Shown: piece after piece, positions 1 to 11,510 of the stretch
Numbering within the stretch: the first letter of the stretch is position 1
How the letters are laid out: each line of letters opens with the position of its first letter
Source of the DNA: Poronia punctata
Lineage: Eukaryota; Ascomycota; Sordariomycetes; Xylariales; Xylariaceae
DNA length: 64,000 nt
Direction of reading: 5' to 3'
NCBI GenBank assembly: GCA_022579005.1
Contig: MU401489.1
Coordinates: 1-64,000 of the forward strand
Position numbers and translations under genes: made by a program
The notes under the pieces: model-generated
Databases searched by the model: none
What the model was told of the DNA's origin: nothing
Seen by the model: only the letters and a program-made list of their open reading frames with translations

Positions 1-2280
1 TATAGCTATAAAGCAAAGCTACTTATAATATTAACTTATAATAATACTTTTTTTATTTAAAGCAAAAAATGTAAAAAGGCCTTTTAAAAACTAAAGAAAA
101 TATTAACAACAGCTTTTTTATTATAACACTATAACTATAACTTACTTATAAAAATAAAAACTAATATATTAAATAAAGTAGTAGCTAAAATCTTAACATA
201 GTTATACTTTAATAAAAAATAGCACTTATTAGCCTTTTTTTTAAAAACTATAAACAAAGCTAAACTTAATTATAAAATTTATAATAAAAAAATGTTAGCA
301 ATAGTTCTAGCTATAAAAAAATAAAAAGCTAAACTTATTAATTACTAATATAATAAACTATTTTTAGTTATTACTAACTATAAAGCGTTAAAATATTTTA
401 GTATAAAACAACACTTTAACTTATAATAAGCAAAATAGTTTACTTTTTTAGCAAAATATAACTTTATAATTATATATTGCTTAAAAAAAAAAAACATAGT
501 TATAAACGCGCTATTTAGAAAATAAAAAAATATAATTTTTTAAAAAGTAAAAAAAAACCTATATAAGCATACTACCTTTTTTTAACTAGTTATAACTAAA
601 TTTATATTAATATAAATAAAAAACATAACTAAAATTTTATTTTTTAAACTTTAAAAAAAAGTAAAGGCTTTAAAAAGTTTTTAACTTATAAACAAAATCT
701 TATAAAAAAATTAAAAAAACTTAAGTATGCAAATTTATAAATAAAAAACAAAAGCTAAAATTAAAGACTTAAATAACAAAATAAATATAAATAATTTATA
801 AAAACTAAAAAATAGTTTAACTATATATAAAAAAAAACTAGTAGTACTAAACACTTTTTTTTTATAAACAAAATTAATAAAAAAAGCATATAAAAAAATA
901 TTAATAGCGTATCTAAGCAAAAAAAAAACACGCTACCTAGTTATAAAAAAATACTAATAGCTTTAACTAAAAAATAATTATAATAAATATATAGCAAATT
1001 GCTTATAATATTGTTTAGCTAAAGTTTTTAAAAATAAAATACTAAGCAAACTAATACTATTACTAATTTTAAACTGTGTTTAAAAACATATTATAATAAA
1101 CTTTAAATAAATATTAAAAAATAAGCATAAATTTAATAACACAATAGTTATAGTAAACAAATTAAAAAAAAAGTTATAAACCATTTTTTATATAATAAAA
1201 ATTATAGCATAGCAAGCAGCTTAACTATACTATAAAAAACTATTTAAAGTATTTAAATTACTAGTTATAATTACTTTAAATTGCAAACCTTAGTTTATTT
1301 TTGCTTTTATAAACAAAGTTACTAAAATTTTTAGCATTATATAAACTTTAGCTTTATTAAAGCACTATAAAATAATAAAGCAAGCTAAAATAATAAATAA
1401 GTATTTAAACTAAAAATTGCGCTTATACGTTAACTACTACTAAAATAATTAATTAAAAAAAATACTTGCTATAAACTATATATAAGCTATAATACTATAT
1501 AAGTTAACAAAGTTATTACTATATAAAGTAAAAATAAGTTTTTTAATATTGCTATAATTTAACTAAAAAAATAAAATAGCAAGTAATAAAATAAAAAACC
1601 TTTTATAAAAAAAATAAAAATTATATACTAAAGTATAAAGCTAAATTTAAACTATTGCAAATTATATTAACATAGCTAAAAAAAACTTATAACGTACATA
1701 AAAATAAATAACTAAATAAGCAAACTAAAGCTGCAAAAAACTTAACTTTAATATAAAAAACTTTGTTTTTATACTAAAAAAACAATAAGCATAGCAAACT
1801 AACTAATTATTTAATAAGCTTAATTACTTAATAACCTAATAAAAATTCTATATTTTATTTTATAATAAAAATACTTATATGTTTAAAGTATTGCTTACTT
1901 AGTAAGCAACTAATAAATACTATGCTAACTAATTATAAAAATACCTAAATAACTTATTACTAAGCTAAAAATTTAAAAACTTTAAAAGTAAAACAATTGT
2001 ACTATTAAGCAAAAAAAAATATATAGTAAAAAGAATATATATATTAAAGCTATACTATAAAAAACTTTAATATAAAGTAAATTAAAAAAAATAAAATATA
2101 AACAATAAATAGTATTTTGTAAAAAACTTTAAAAATAGTACAAAATTACTAAAAAAATTTTATAAATAACACTTAAACGCAGCTAGCTTACTATTACGCC
2201 TAGCTAAATAGCTTAAAGCAGCAGCTTGTAATAAGTTTAATAAACTATATATTAATAATAATAAAGCTGTGCAACCTATG
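1..2280 (+). mobile_element. Hypermutated relic of a Ty3/gypsy chromovirus pol gene
   Basis: No frame stays open, but reading through stops on the plus strand recovers gypsy pol landmarks in order. Around 190-540 is the reverse transcriptase tail and RNase H: a peptide NYKIYNKKMLAIV matches the family motif NYeIYDKEMLAIV, followed by VITNYKALKYF (family TDHKALeYF) and a final ALFR (ALSR). Around 900-1500 is a degraded integrase, with an HIIINFKEYL-like DDE-core entry near 1090 and a LRLYVNYYQ-like stretch near 1415. Around 2000-2170 is a chromodomain-like end (ILKLYYKKL then YKVNWKK, then NFKNSTKLLKKFYK). Gag, protease and most of the reverse transcriptase lie beyond the left edge; no LTR was identified. 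The codon changes are those expected from C-to-T and G-to-A (Asp to Asn, Arg and Gln to stop or Lys). Chromodomain gypsy elements target heterochromatin, which fits the setting. Not functional. Confidence 0.8.
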
Positions 2281-3029
2281 TTAAAAGTGTAAAAAACGCA
2301 AAAGAAAAACGCGTAAAAAGCTACTTTATATAGTTAAACTACTATAATTAGTTATAAAAAAACTAGCACTATAGCGTAATAATATAAGGGCTTAAACTAT
2401 TATAATAATAATAAATACTTAAAGCAATTTTTTTTTAGCTAAAAAGCAACTAATTAAAAAAAACTTAAAAAATACTAGTTTAAACCTAAACTATGCCTTA
2501 AAACAAGTTATTTTTTTCTTTTAAAAAAAGTAGTTATAAATTAATTAATAGCAATATAGCTAATTAGGTAGCTTACAGCTATTACCTCCTTTAAACAATA
2601 AATATAAGGGCTTATACTTACAAACAGCTATAGCCTTACTAGTTAGTACATATATAGGTTTATACCTTTAACAAAAGCTTAAAAGCTTTTCTTTTTTTTT
2701 CTTTTTACCTTAAGATTTTTAGCAATAGATTAAGTTACCTTTAAGAGCCTTGCCTTCTTTATAACCTAATTATAACAACTACTACTTTTTTTATATTATA
2801 AAGCTTTTAATTATAAAAAATTTAGCTATAATAATAGTATTATTAGTATTATAAGCTATATTATAGTTTTTTACTATAATAAATTATAGTATAAGTTAAA
2901 AGTTATAACTTTTTAGTGCTAGGTTTTAAATTAGCAGCTTTATTTTAAAGCTTATTTTAAACTTAAATAAAAGCTAAAAAATAATTATTTTAATTTAAAA
3001 TAGTTAATTTATAGTATTGTAAGCTTAAA

Positions 3030-3112
3030 AAAGTAAAAGTATAAAAGTAAAAGTAAGTAAGTAAAAATATAAAAGTAAAAGTATAAAAGTAAAAGTAAGT
3101 AAAAATATAAAA
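3030..3112. repeat. AT-rich minisatellite (AGTAAAAGTATAAA-like units)
   Basis: Alternating words AAAAGTAT, AAAAGTAA and GTAAGTAA recur with imperfect spacing inside the hypermutated block. The units keep G only before T, as expected if GpA and GpG were mutated away. Confidence 0.6.
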
Positions 3113-3327
3113 GCTAGTAGATTTTTTATAAATAGTTAGATTATAAGTAAAGTATACTTAATTAAGTATAGTATAAGTAGTAAGTAAATTAATATTAATA
3201 ATAGTAGCAAAAAAGTATTTAATAATGCCTATATTAATTAAGCTATAATTAAAGCTAAAGAAATATAGTACTTTTATTAAAAATAAGTAATTCCTAGTAT
3301 TAAAAGTAACTTATAAAGTGTATACAA

Positions 3328-3442
3328 AGGTATAAAAGTAAAGGTATAAGTAAAAATATAAATAAAAGTTTAAGTAAAAGTATAAATAAAAGTATAAATA
3401 AAAGTATAAATAAAAGTATAAGTAAAAATATAAAGTAAAAGT
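3328..3442. repeat. 12-bp period minisatellite (AGTATAAATAAA)
   Basis: The central part contains consecutive near-perfect 12-bp units AGTATAAATAAA, with degenerate units such as AGGTATAAAAGTA on the left and AGTAAAAATATAA on the right. It is related in sequence to the minisatellite about 220 bp upstream, so the two may be split parts of one array. Confidence 0.65.
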
Positions 3443-5740
3443 AATAGTGTAAATTAGTTAGTAATATTAAATATAAGTAGTATTATAAGTAAAATAGTTG
3501 CTAAATTAAAAAAAGTAAAAATTTATATATAGTATAGCTAATTTTAATAAAGCAAATATAAAATCTACTTTTTATTACTAAATAGCTAGCAGCTAAAAAT
3601 AAGTTATAAGTGCTTTTTTAATAATTTTATAAGTGCTCTTTTAACAACTTTTTTTAAAAATACTATTATATTTACTATAATTAATTTACTTTTAGCAGTT
3701 ATAGTGTTTTAAAGCGTTATTTAAGCTATTATAAGCTTTTTTAAGCCTTTAAATAGCAGAAAATAGCTTATAGCAATGCATTTTTAATACTAATTTAAAC
3801 TTTTGTTTATTACTAGCTTTTTTAAGTTTAAAAAAATAGTTAATAAAGCTTTTATAAAAGCTATTTTTATAAGTAGTTTTTCTTTTTTTACTTTTAAAAA
3901 TAACCTATTTAATTATATATTTTAACTATTAAATATAGCTTATAAACCTTTTAACTATAATATACTTAGCAAATAATAGCTTTTTTAGCTTTATAATATA
4001 TACTTTTAAGCTATATGCACTTATATTAATAATTTTAATAAAATAGCTTTTTTTAACATATTTAACAATTTTAACTATAACTAAATTTTTAACGTTTTTT
4101 TTAGCTTATAAATACTTCTTAACAGTATTTCTTTTAGTAAAACGTTAACTTTAGCTTTAAAAAGCTAATTATAGCTAACTATATTGCTATTTTAAAGCTT
4201 ATTACTTTTAACTTTATTAATAACTTTAACTACTTATATAAAGTGCAAGCTTTTTACACTAATACTTATATAATTATAAAGCTAACTTATAAACTTTTAG
4301 TTAATAAACCTTTATTTTTAGCAGTATTAGCCTATTTTATACAATTTTTATAGCTTTTAGCTTTTAGCTAAAAATATAGTATTATATAAGCTTTAAAAAT
4401 TAACTTTTAAAAGGGCTACTTATATTGTTTTTACTTTTAAAAGCTTTAAATTATAATATTTAACGCTTTATAACTGCTAAAAAGCTATTTTTAACAAAAA
4501 AAACAAAAGCGTTAATTATATTTATAATTATTTACTAAAGCAGTTAGTATTAGTCTTATAAATCTATTTAAAATAGTAAAAAAGCGCTAATAAATTTTAC
4601 TATAAACAAAACTATTACTTTAAAAGCTAAAAGCACCTAATCTTTTTATACTACTACTATTATAATTTATAATTATAGCTTTTAAAAGCACTTAAACTTA
4701 TTTATTTATATACTTAAGCTTATTTATACTACTATAACTACTTTTAAAGCTATTTTTTTTTTACTTTAGCTATATTATTTAGCATTAAACTAAAGTAAAT
4801 TTAACATAGTAATAGTTATAACAATTTTTATACTTTATAAAAGTTAATTTTAGTTTTTTTTACTTTTACTATAAGCGTTAAAAGGTGCAAACTACTACTA
4901 TTAACAAGGTAGCTTAGGCCCTTAACTATAACACTTTATTTATACTTTTAAATTTAGCTACTTATACTAAAATTAGTTAATAGCTTAAAAAGCATGCTTT
5001 TAACAGCAATTTTAACATTATTATTTGCAAATTTAATGCTTTTAAAAGCTATAACGCCTTTTTTAATGCTAATAGCTTAAAGGGCTTTTAAAAGCTTAAA
5101 AAGTTATAAAATTAATAAAAGGTTTAAAGTTTTTTTTTGCTTTTATAGCTATTTAACTTTTTAATACTATTGCAAATTTTATTTTTTTAAAAAAAGCATT
5201 TTTAGCTATAAACTTTATTTATAATAGTAGCTATAACTACTTAGATTTTAAAAACGCTAATAAGTTAGCTTTTATATATATAAATTACTACGTTTTAAAA
5301 AAGTATAAAAAAAAACTATAAAGTTAGTAAGTAAAATAAAGTTTAATAATTAAAAAATAAGCTATATAATAATATGCTTTTAAATATAATAAAAAGTTAA
5401 AGGGCTAAAAAAGTAGTAAGATACCTTGTTTAAAAAGGCAGTATATAAGTAGTAACCTTTATACTAGCTTTTTTTATTGCGTTTTTAAGCTTTTTAAAGT
5501 TTATTTAGTTTATAATATAATAAACAGCTAAAAATTATAATTATATTACTATTGTTTATAATAATAAATATAGTTATTAACCTTATAATTAACCTTATTT
5601 ATAATTTTAACTTATTATAAACAATTAAAAGTTTTAGCTATTATTATATTTTTTATTTAAGTGTAAATTTAAAAGAGCGTTAAAAGCAAAGTAAATATAA
5701 AAAAGAAAATTTATTTAGCTATATATTTTTAAAAAAAATA

Positions 5741-8535
5741 CAAAATTATACTTATATTATTTAATATAGTATACTAGTAATATAATATAAAATGCATTCT
5801 TAGCTATAATTATTACCTTTTAAAATAACCTGCTATAGCTATAACTTTAAAAATTTACTTAGCAAAGCTATAGCCTTTTAAATAATATAAATTAGCTATA
5901 ACTATTACTTTTTAAATTTACTTAGCAAAGCTATAGCTTTTAAAAATAACTTACTATAACTATAATCTTTTAAAATAACCTGCTATAGCTATAACTTTTT
6001 ATATTTACTTATTAAACCTATAATCTTAAAATTTACTTATTAAAGCTATAACTTTAACCTTTTAAATTTACTTACTATTATTATAACTTTTAAAAATAGC
6101 TTGCTATAGCTATAACTTTTAAAATTTACTTACTATAGCTATAACCTTTTAAAATAACTTATATTATTTATAGCTATAAAAAGTAATTATAATAGCTATA
6201 ACTATAAAAAGTTATTTTAAAAGTTATAACAAAAAGTAAATAAAAAGCTTAATATAAGTAATTTTTAAACCTAAAAGCTATAAAAAGTAACTAAAAGGTT
6301 ATAGCTAGAAAAGATAACTAAAAAAGTTATAGCTAAAAGCTAAAAGTATTAAAGTAAGTTATTTTTAAAGCTAAAGGCTAAAAAAACAATTAAAAAAGTT
6401 ATAGCTAAAATAAGTAAATAAAAAAGCTAAGTTAAATAATTTTTAAAGTTAAAAATTAAAAAGTTTAAATTTAAAGCTATAGCTATAAGCTAAGAAAGTA
6501 AAATTTAAAGCTATAAATAAAAATATTAAAATTTAAAGCTAAGAATTAAAAAGCTTAAATTAAGTTATTTTTAAAGCTAAAAGTTAAAAAGGTAATTAAA
6601 AGGTTTATAGCTAAAAGTAATAAAAGGTTATAGCTAAAAGGTTATTTTTAAAGCTATATAAAGTTAAGTTAAGTAATTTTTAACGCTAAAGGCTAAAAAA
6701 GTAATTATAAAGGTTATAGCTAAAAAAAGTAAAATTTAAAGCTATAACTAAAAAAAGTAAATAAAAAAGCTAGGTTAAGTAATTTTTAAAACTAAAAGCT
6801 AAAAGGTTAAAATTTAAAGCTATAGCTATAAAAGGTAATTAAAAAGGTTATAGCTAAAAAAGGTAGTTAAAAAAGTAATAGCTATAAAAGGTAACTAAAA
6901 AGTTATAACTAAAAAAGTAAATAAAAAAACTAAGTTAAATAATTTTTAAAGTTAAAAGTTAAAAACTTTAAATTTAAAGCTATAGCTATAAGCTAAAAAA
7001 GTTAAGTTAAGTGATTTTTAAAGCTATAACTTAAAAAGATAATTTCTTAAGCTATAAAGTAATAAAGTTAGCTAAGGTAATTTTTAAAGCTAAGGCTATA
7101 AAAAGTAACTAAAAAAGTTATAAATAAAAAAGGTAAATTTTAAAGTTAAAGGCTAAAAAGGTTATATTAAAGCTATAATTAAAAGTATTAAAATTTAAAG
7201 CTATAGCTAAAAAGAAAATAGTAACTAAAAAGGTTATAGCTATAAAAAGTAACTTTTAAAGCTAAAAGCTAAAAGGGCTAAGCTAAATTATTTTTAAAGC
7301 TATAACTAAAAGAGGTAAATTTAAATACTAAAAGCTAAAAGAATAACTAAAAGGTTAAAGCTAAAAAAGGTAGCTAAAAAGGTTATAACTAAAAAAAGTT
7401 ATTTTTAAAGCTATTAATAAAAAAGTTAAAAAAATTCAATTTAAATTAATAAAAAGTTAAGTTAAGTAATTTTAAAAGTAAAAGCTAAAAAGATTAAATT
7501 TAAAGCTATAATTAAAAATATTAAAACTTAAAGCTAAAAGCTAAAAGGTTTAAGTTAAATTATTTTTAAAGCTATAACTAAAAGTATTAAATTTTAAAGT
7601 TATAGCTATATAAGGTTAAGTAAGTAATTTTTAAAATTAAAAGTTAAAAAGTTTAAATTTAAAGGAAGCTATAATTATAAAGTAAAAAAATAAAATTTAA
7701 AGCTATAGTTAAAAAAGGTAATTAAAAACATTATAGCTATAAAAAGTTAAGTTAAGTAATTTTTAAAAATATAGCTAAAAAGTACTAAAATTTAAAGCTA
7801 TAAAAGATTAAGTTAAATAATTTTTAAAGCTATAACTAAAAAGAGTAAATTTTAAAGTTAAAAGCTTAAAAAAGTAAAAATTTAAAGCTATAAAAATTTA
7901 GGTTAGGTTATTTTTAAAGCTATAATTAAAAAAAGTATTTAAAAAGGTTATAGCTATATAAAGTAACTAAAAGGGTTATAGCTAAAAAGGTTTAAATTTA
8001 AACCTATTATTAAAAAAGTTAAATTTTAAAGCTATAGCTAAAAAAGGTAAAATTTAAAGCTATAATTAAAAATATTAAAATTTAAAGCTAAAGGCTAAAA
8101 GGTCTAGGTTAAGTTATTTTTAAAGCTATAACTAAAAGTATTAAAATTTAAAACTATAAAAGGTTAAAGTAAGTAATTTTTAAAGCTATAATTAAAACAA
8201 TATATTTAAAAAGGTTATATTTATAAAAAGTAAAATTTAAAGTTATAGCTAAAATAAGTTAAATTAAAAGCTATAGCTAAAAAAAGTAAAAAAAAAGTAA
8301 AAAAAGGTTATAGCTAGCTTATATCTTATAAACTTAGGTTTAATTATACTTTTAAAGCTTTTAGTTTTTTATAAAAAATGCGTTTAAAAGTAGCTAGAAA
8401 ATTTTCTTTTTTAAATAAAAAATACTTATTATTAAAACATTTTTATTTTTATAAAGAGGTTTTCTTAGCATTAAGCATTACTAATAACTACTTAGCTATA
8501 TTACTTAAAATTAGCTATAATATAGCTATAAAGTT
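5741..8535. repeat. Head-to-head short-repeat array, copy 1 of a ~3.1 kb tandem duplication
   Basis: From about 5790 to 6180 the units read as AGCTATAACYWTTACCTTTT words (orientation A). From about 6180 to 8320 the same units run in reverse complement (GGTTATAGCTAAAAAAGGTAA, TTAAGTTAAGTAATTTTTAAAGC; orientation B). The switch at about 6149-6240 forms an imperfect palindrome. A non-array spacer follows at about 8320-8535. The same succession A, palindromic switch, B, spacer start recurs about 3.05-3.14 kb downstream, so the whole is a direct tandem duplication. Units are mosaics of 20-40 bp words rather than one fixed monomer. All copies here are hypermutated. Confidence 0.75.
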
Positions 8536-11510
8536 AAGTTAGTTAAAGTAAAGTATATAATTTTTAAAATTTACTTATTATAGCTATAACTTTTAAAAAT
8601 AACCTATTATAGTTATAACTTTTAAAATTTACCTAGCAAAGCTATAACTTTTTAAATAATATAAATTAGCTATAACTATTACTTTTTAAATTTACTTAGC
8701 AAAGCTATAGCCTTTAAAAATAACGTACTAAGGCTATACCTTTTTAAATAACTTAAATTAACTATAACTATTACTTTTTAAATTTACCTAGCAAAGCTAT
8801 AGCTTTTAAAAATAACCTATTATAACTATAACCTTTTAAAATAACCTATATTAGCTATAACTATTACCTTTAAACTTACTTGCTATAGCTATAACCTTTT
8901 AAAATAACCTAAATTAAGTATAACTATTACTTTTAAATTTACTTACTATAGCTATTACTTTTAAAATTTACCTACTATAGCTATAACCTTTTAAAATAAC
9001 CTACTATAACTATAACCTTTTAAATTTACTTACTATAGCTATTACTTTTAAAATTTACCTATTATAGCAATAACCTTTTAAAATAACTTATTATAATTAT
9101 AACCTTTTAAATTTACTTGCTATAACTATTACCTTTAAAAATAACCTATTAAAGCTATAACTTTTTAAATTTACTTATTATAACTATTACTTTTTAAAAT
9201 AACTTATATTATCATTAGCTATAAAAAGTAACTATAATAATTATAACTATAAAAGGTTATTTTAAAAGTTATAACTAAAAAAGGTAAATAAAAGGTTTAC
9301 TTTAAATAGTTTTTAAAGCTAAAGGCTAGAAAATAAGCTAAAGCAACTAAAAAAGTATAAAAAGTAACTAAAAAGGTTATAGCTATAAAAAGTAAAATTT
9401 AAAGCTATAACTAAAGAAAATAAATAAAAAAGCTAAATTAAGTAATTTTTAAAGCTAGGGGCTAAAAAGTTAAAATTTAAAGCTATAGCTAAAAAAAGTA
9501 GTTTAAAAGGTTATAGCTATAAAAGGTAAGTAGAAAGGTTATAGCTAAAAGAAAAGTAAATAAAAGTGTTATAAGCTAAAGGGTTTATTTTTAAAGCTAT
9601 AACTAAAAATGTTAAAATTAAAAGCTATAGCTAAAAAAGTAGTTAAAAAGGTTATAGCTATAAAAGTTAAATTTTTAAGCTTTAAAAGATCTAGTTAAAT
9701 AATTTATAAAGCTATAAGCTAAAAAAACTAAAAGTTAAATTTAAAGCTAAACTTAAAAAAGTACCTTAAAAGGTTATAGCAATAAAAGGTAGTTAAAGGA
9801 GTTATGCTTAAAAAAAGTAGCTAAAAAGGTTATAGCTATATAAAGTTAAGTTATATAATTTTTAAAGCTACAATTAAAAAAAGTTGTTAAAAAGTAATAG
9901 TTAAAGCTATAACTAAAAAAGTAAATTTTAAAACTAAAAGCTAAAAAAATAATTAAAAAAGTTATAGCTAAAAGTAGTTAAGTTAAGTAATTTTTAAAGC
10001 TAAAGGCTAAAAGTAGTTAAGTTAAGTAATTTTTAAAGCTAAAGGCTAAAAGTTTAAAATTTAAAGCTATAGCTTAAAAAAGTAGTTAAAAAGGTTATAG
10101 TTATAAAAAGTAAAATTTAAAGTTATAGCTAAAAGAATAACTAAAAAGATTATAGCTAAAAAAGGTTAAAAAAAGAAAAAAAAGGTAAAAAAGCTATAGC
10201 TATAAAAAGCTAAGTTAAGTAATTTTTAAAGCTTAAAAGCTAAAAAATTAGCTAAAAAGGTTATAGTTAAAAAGGTTAAAATTTAAAGCTATAGCTAAAA
10301 AAATAGTTAAAAAAGTAATAGCTATAATAAATTAAGTTAAATAATTTTTAAAGTTTTAACTAAAAAAAGGTAAATTTTAAAGTTAAAAGCTAAAAAAGTT
10401 ATTTTTAAAGCAATAATTAAAGCTATTAAAATTTAAAGCTAAAGGTAAAAAAGTATTTAAAAAGTTATAGCTATAAATAATAACTAAAATAATTATAGCT
10501 AAAAAGGTTAAATTTTAAAACTAAAAGCTAAAAAGTTTAAGTTAGGTTATTTTTAAAGCTATAATTAAAACTGTTAAAATTTAAAGCTATAGCTATAAAA
10601 AAAAAAATTTAAAATTATAGCTATAAGTTAACTAATTTTTAAAGCTAAAAGCTAGTAAAAAAAAGGAAAAGAAATAAGAAGGTTTAAAAAGTAACTAAAA
10701 AAGTTATAGCTATAAAGGTTAAATTTTAAAGTTATAAGTAGAAAAGTTAAGTTAAGTAATTTTTAAAGCTAAAGGTTAAAAAAGTTAAATTTAAAACTAT
10801 AGCTAAAAAGAAATAGTTAAAAACATTATAGCTATAATAAATAAAATTTAAAGCTATAGCTAAAAAAGGTAACTAAAAAAGTTATAGCTAAAAAAGTTAA
10901 GTTAAATTATTTTTAAAGCTATAATTAAAACTATTAAAATTTAAAGCTATAGCTAAAAAAGATAATTAAAAAAGTTATAGCTATAAGCTAAAAAAGTTAA
11001 GTTAAATAATTTTTAAAGCTAAAAGCTAAAGTTAATAATTAAAAAAGTTAAAACTATAAAAAATAAATTTTAAAGCTAAGGGCTAAAAGTATTAAGTTAA
11101 ATAATTTTTAAAGCTAAAGGCTAAGAAAAAAAAAAAGAGGTAATTAAAAAAGTTATAGCTATAAAAAGAAAAATTTAAAGCTATAGCTAAAAAAAGTAGT
11201 TAAAAACATTATAGCTATAAAAAGTAAATAAAAAAGTCATAGCTAAAATAGTTAATAAAAAAATTATAAGCTAAAGGAGGTTATTTTTAAAAGTATAATT
11301 AAAAGTGTTAAAATTTAAAGCTATAGCTAAAAATATTAAAATTTAAAGCTATAGCTAATAAGGGGGTAACTAAAAAGGTTATAGCTAAAAAGGTTAAATT
11401 CTAAGGCCAAGGGCTAGGGGGGTTAGGTCAGGTGATTTCTAAAGCCATAGTCAAAGGGATTACTTCTTGTAAACTCGGGTTTAATTGCACCTCCGGGGCT
11501 CCCAGTTTAA
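8536..11510. repeat. Head-to-head short-repeat array, copy 2, with an unmutated right end
   Basis: Orientation-A units run from about 8560 to 9195, the palindromic switch lies at about 9194-9290, and orientation-B units run to about 11,460. The switch closely matches that of copy 1 (offset 3045 bp). A 39-bp exact tandem duplication lies at 9973-10,011 and 10,012-10,050. The final unit (about 11,400-11,460) is not mutated: it carries AAGGCC, GGTCAGGTGATTTC and AAAGCCATAG where the array elsewhere has AAAGCT, AGTTAAGTAATTTT and AAAGCTATAG. The sequence just after it (11,472-11,508) is the unmutated version of the copy 1 spacer start (8331-8367). These right-hand units show the ancestral, much more GC-rich repeat. 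Confidence 0.75.

Larger units (their letters stand above)
2281..5740. other. AT-rich decayed repeats, identity not recoverable
   Basis: This stretch has the same hypermutated composition as its flanks. I read both strands for transposase, reverse transcriptase or helicase motifs and found nothing that could be named. It probably contains one or more further transposon relics. It includes two short minisatellites, listed separately. No intact gene is supported; the only open frame reported nearby in the block (735-920, minus) is an F/Y/L-rich AT-composition artefact. Confidence 0.6.
1..11400. other. AT-rich, RIP-like hypermutated block
   Basis: The block is overwhelmingly A+T and has no open frame of note. 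Surviving C is nearly always preceded by A or G: in the first 120 bases 12 of 13 C are in ApC or GpC. In 8581-8880 I find no TC and no GA dinucleotide at all. Both strands are affected, since C-to-T and G-to-A occur together. This is the pattern of cytosine-directed hypermutation of repeated DNA, as in fungal RIP, but the neighbour preference is 5'-pyrimidine rather than classical CpA. The block ends abruptly near 11,400, where normal base composition begins. Such blocks in ascomycetes are usually H3K9me3 heterochromatin and may be subtelomeric, pericentromeric or interspersed; the window does not decide which. Confidence 0.9.

Noticed and set aside
1..11400. UV damage or accidental drift as the cause of the YpC pattern
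   Set aside because: Dipyrimidine mutagenesis would not be confined to repeats with a sharp edge next to normal genes, and drift would not spare ApC and GpC so consistently.
5741..11460. CRISPR-like array
   Set aside because: Repeats vary in length and sequence, lack unique spacers of constant size, flip orientation, and the genome is eukaryotic.
11400..11460. Telomeric repeat (GGTTAGG-like words)
   Set aside because: Only isolated GGTTAGGT words occur; there is no TTAGGG tandem array.
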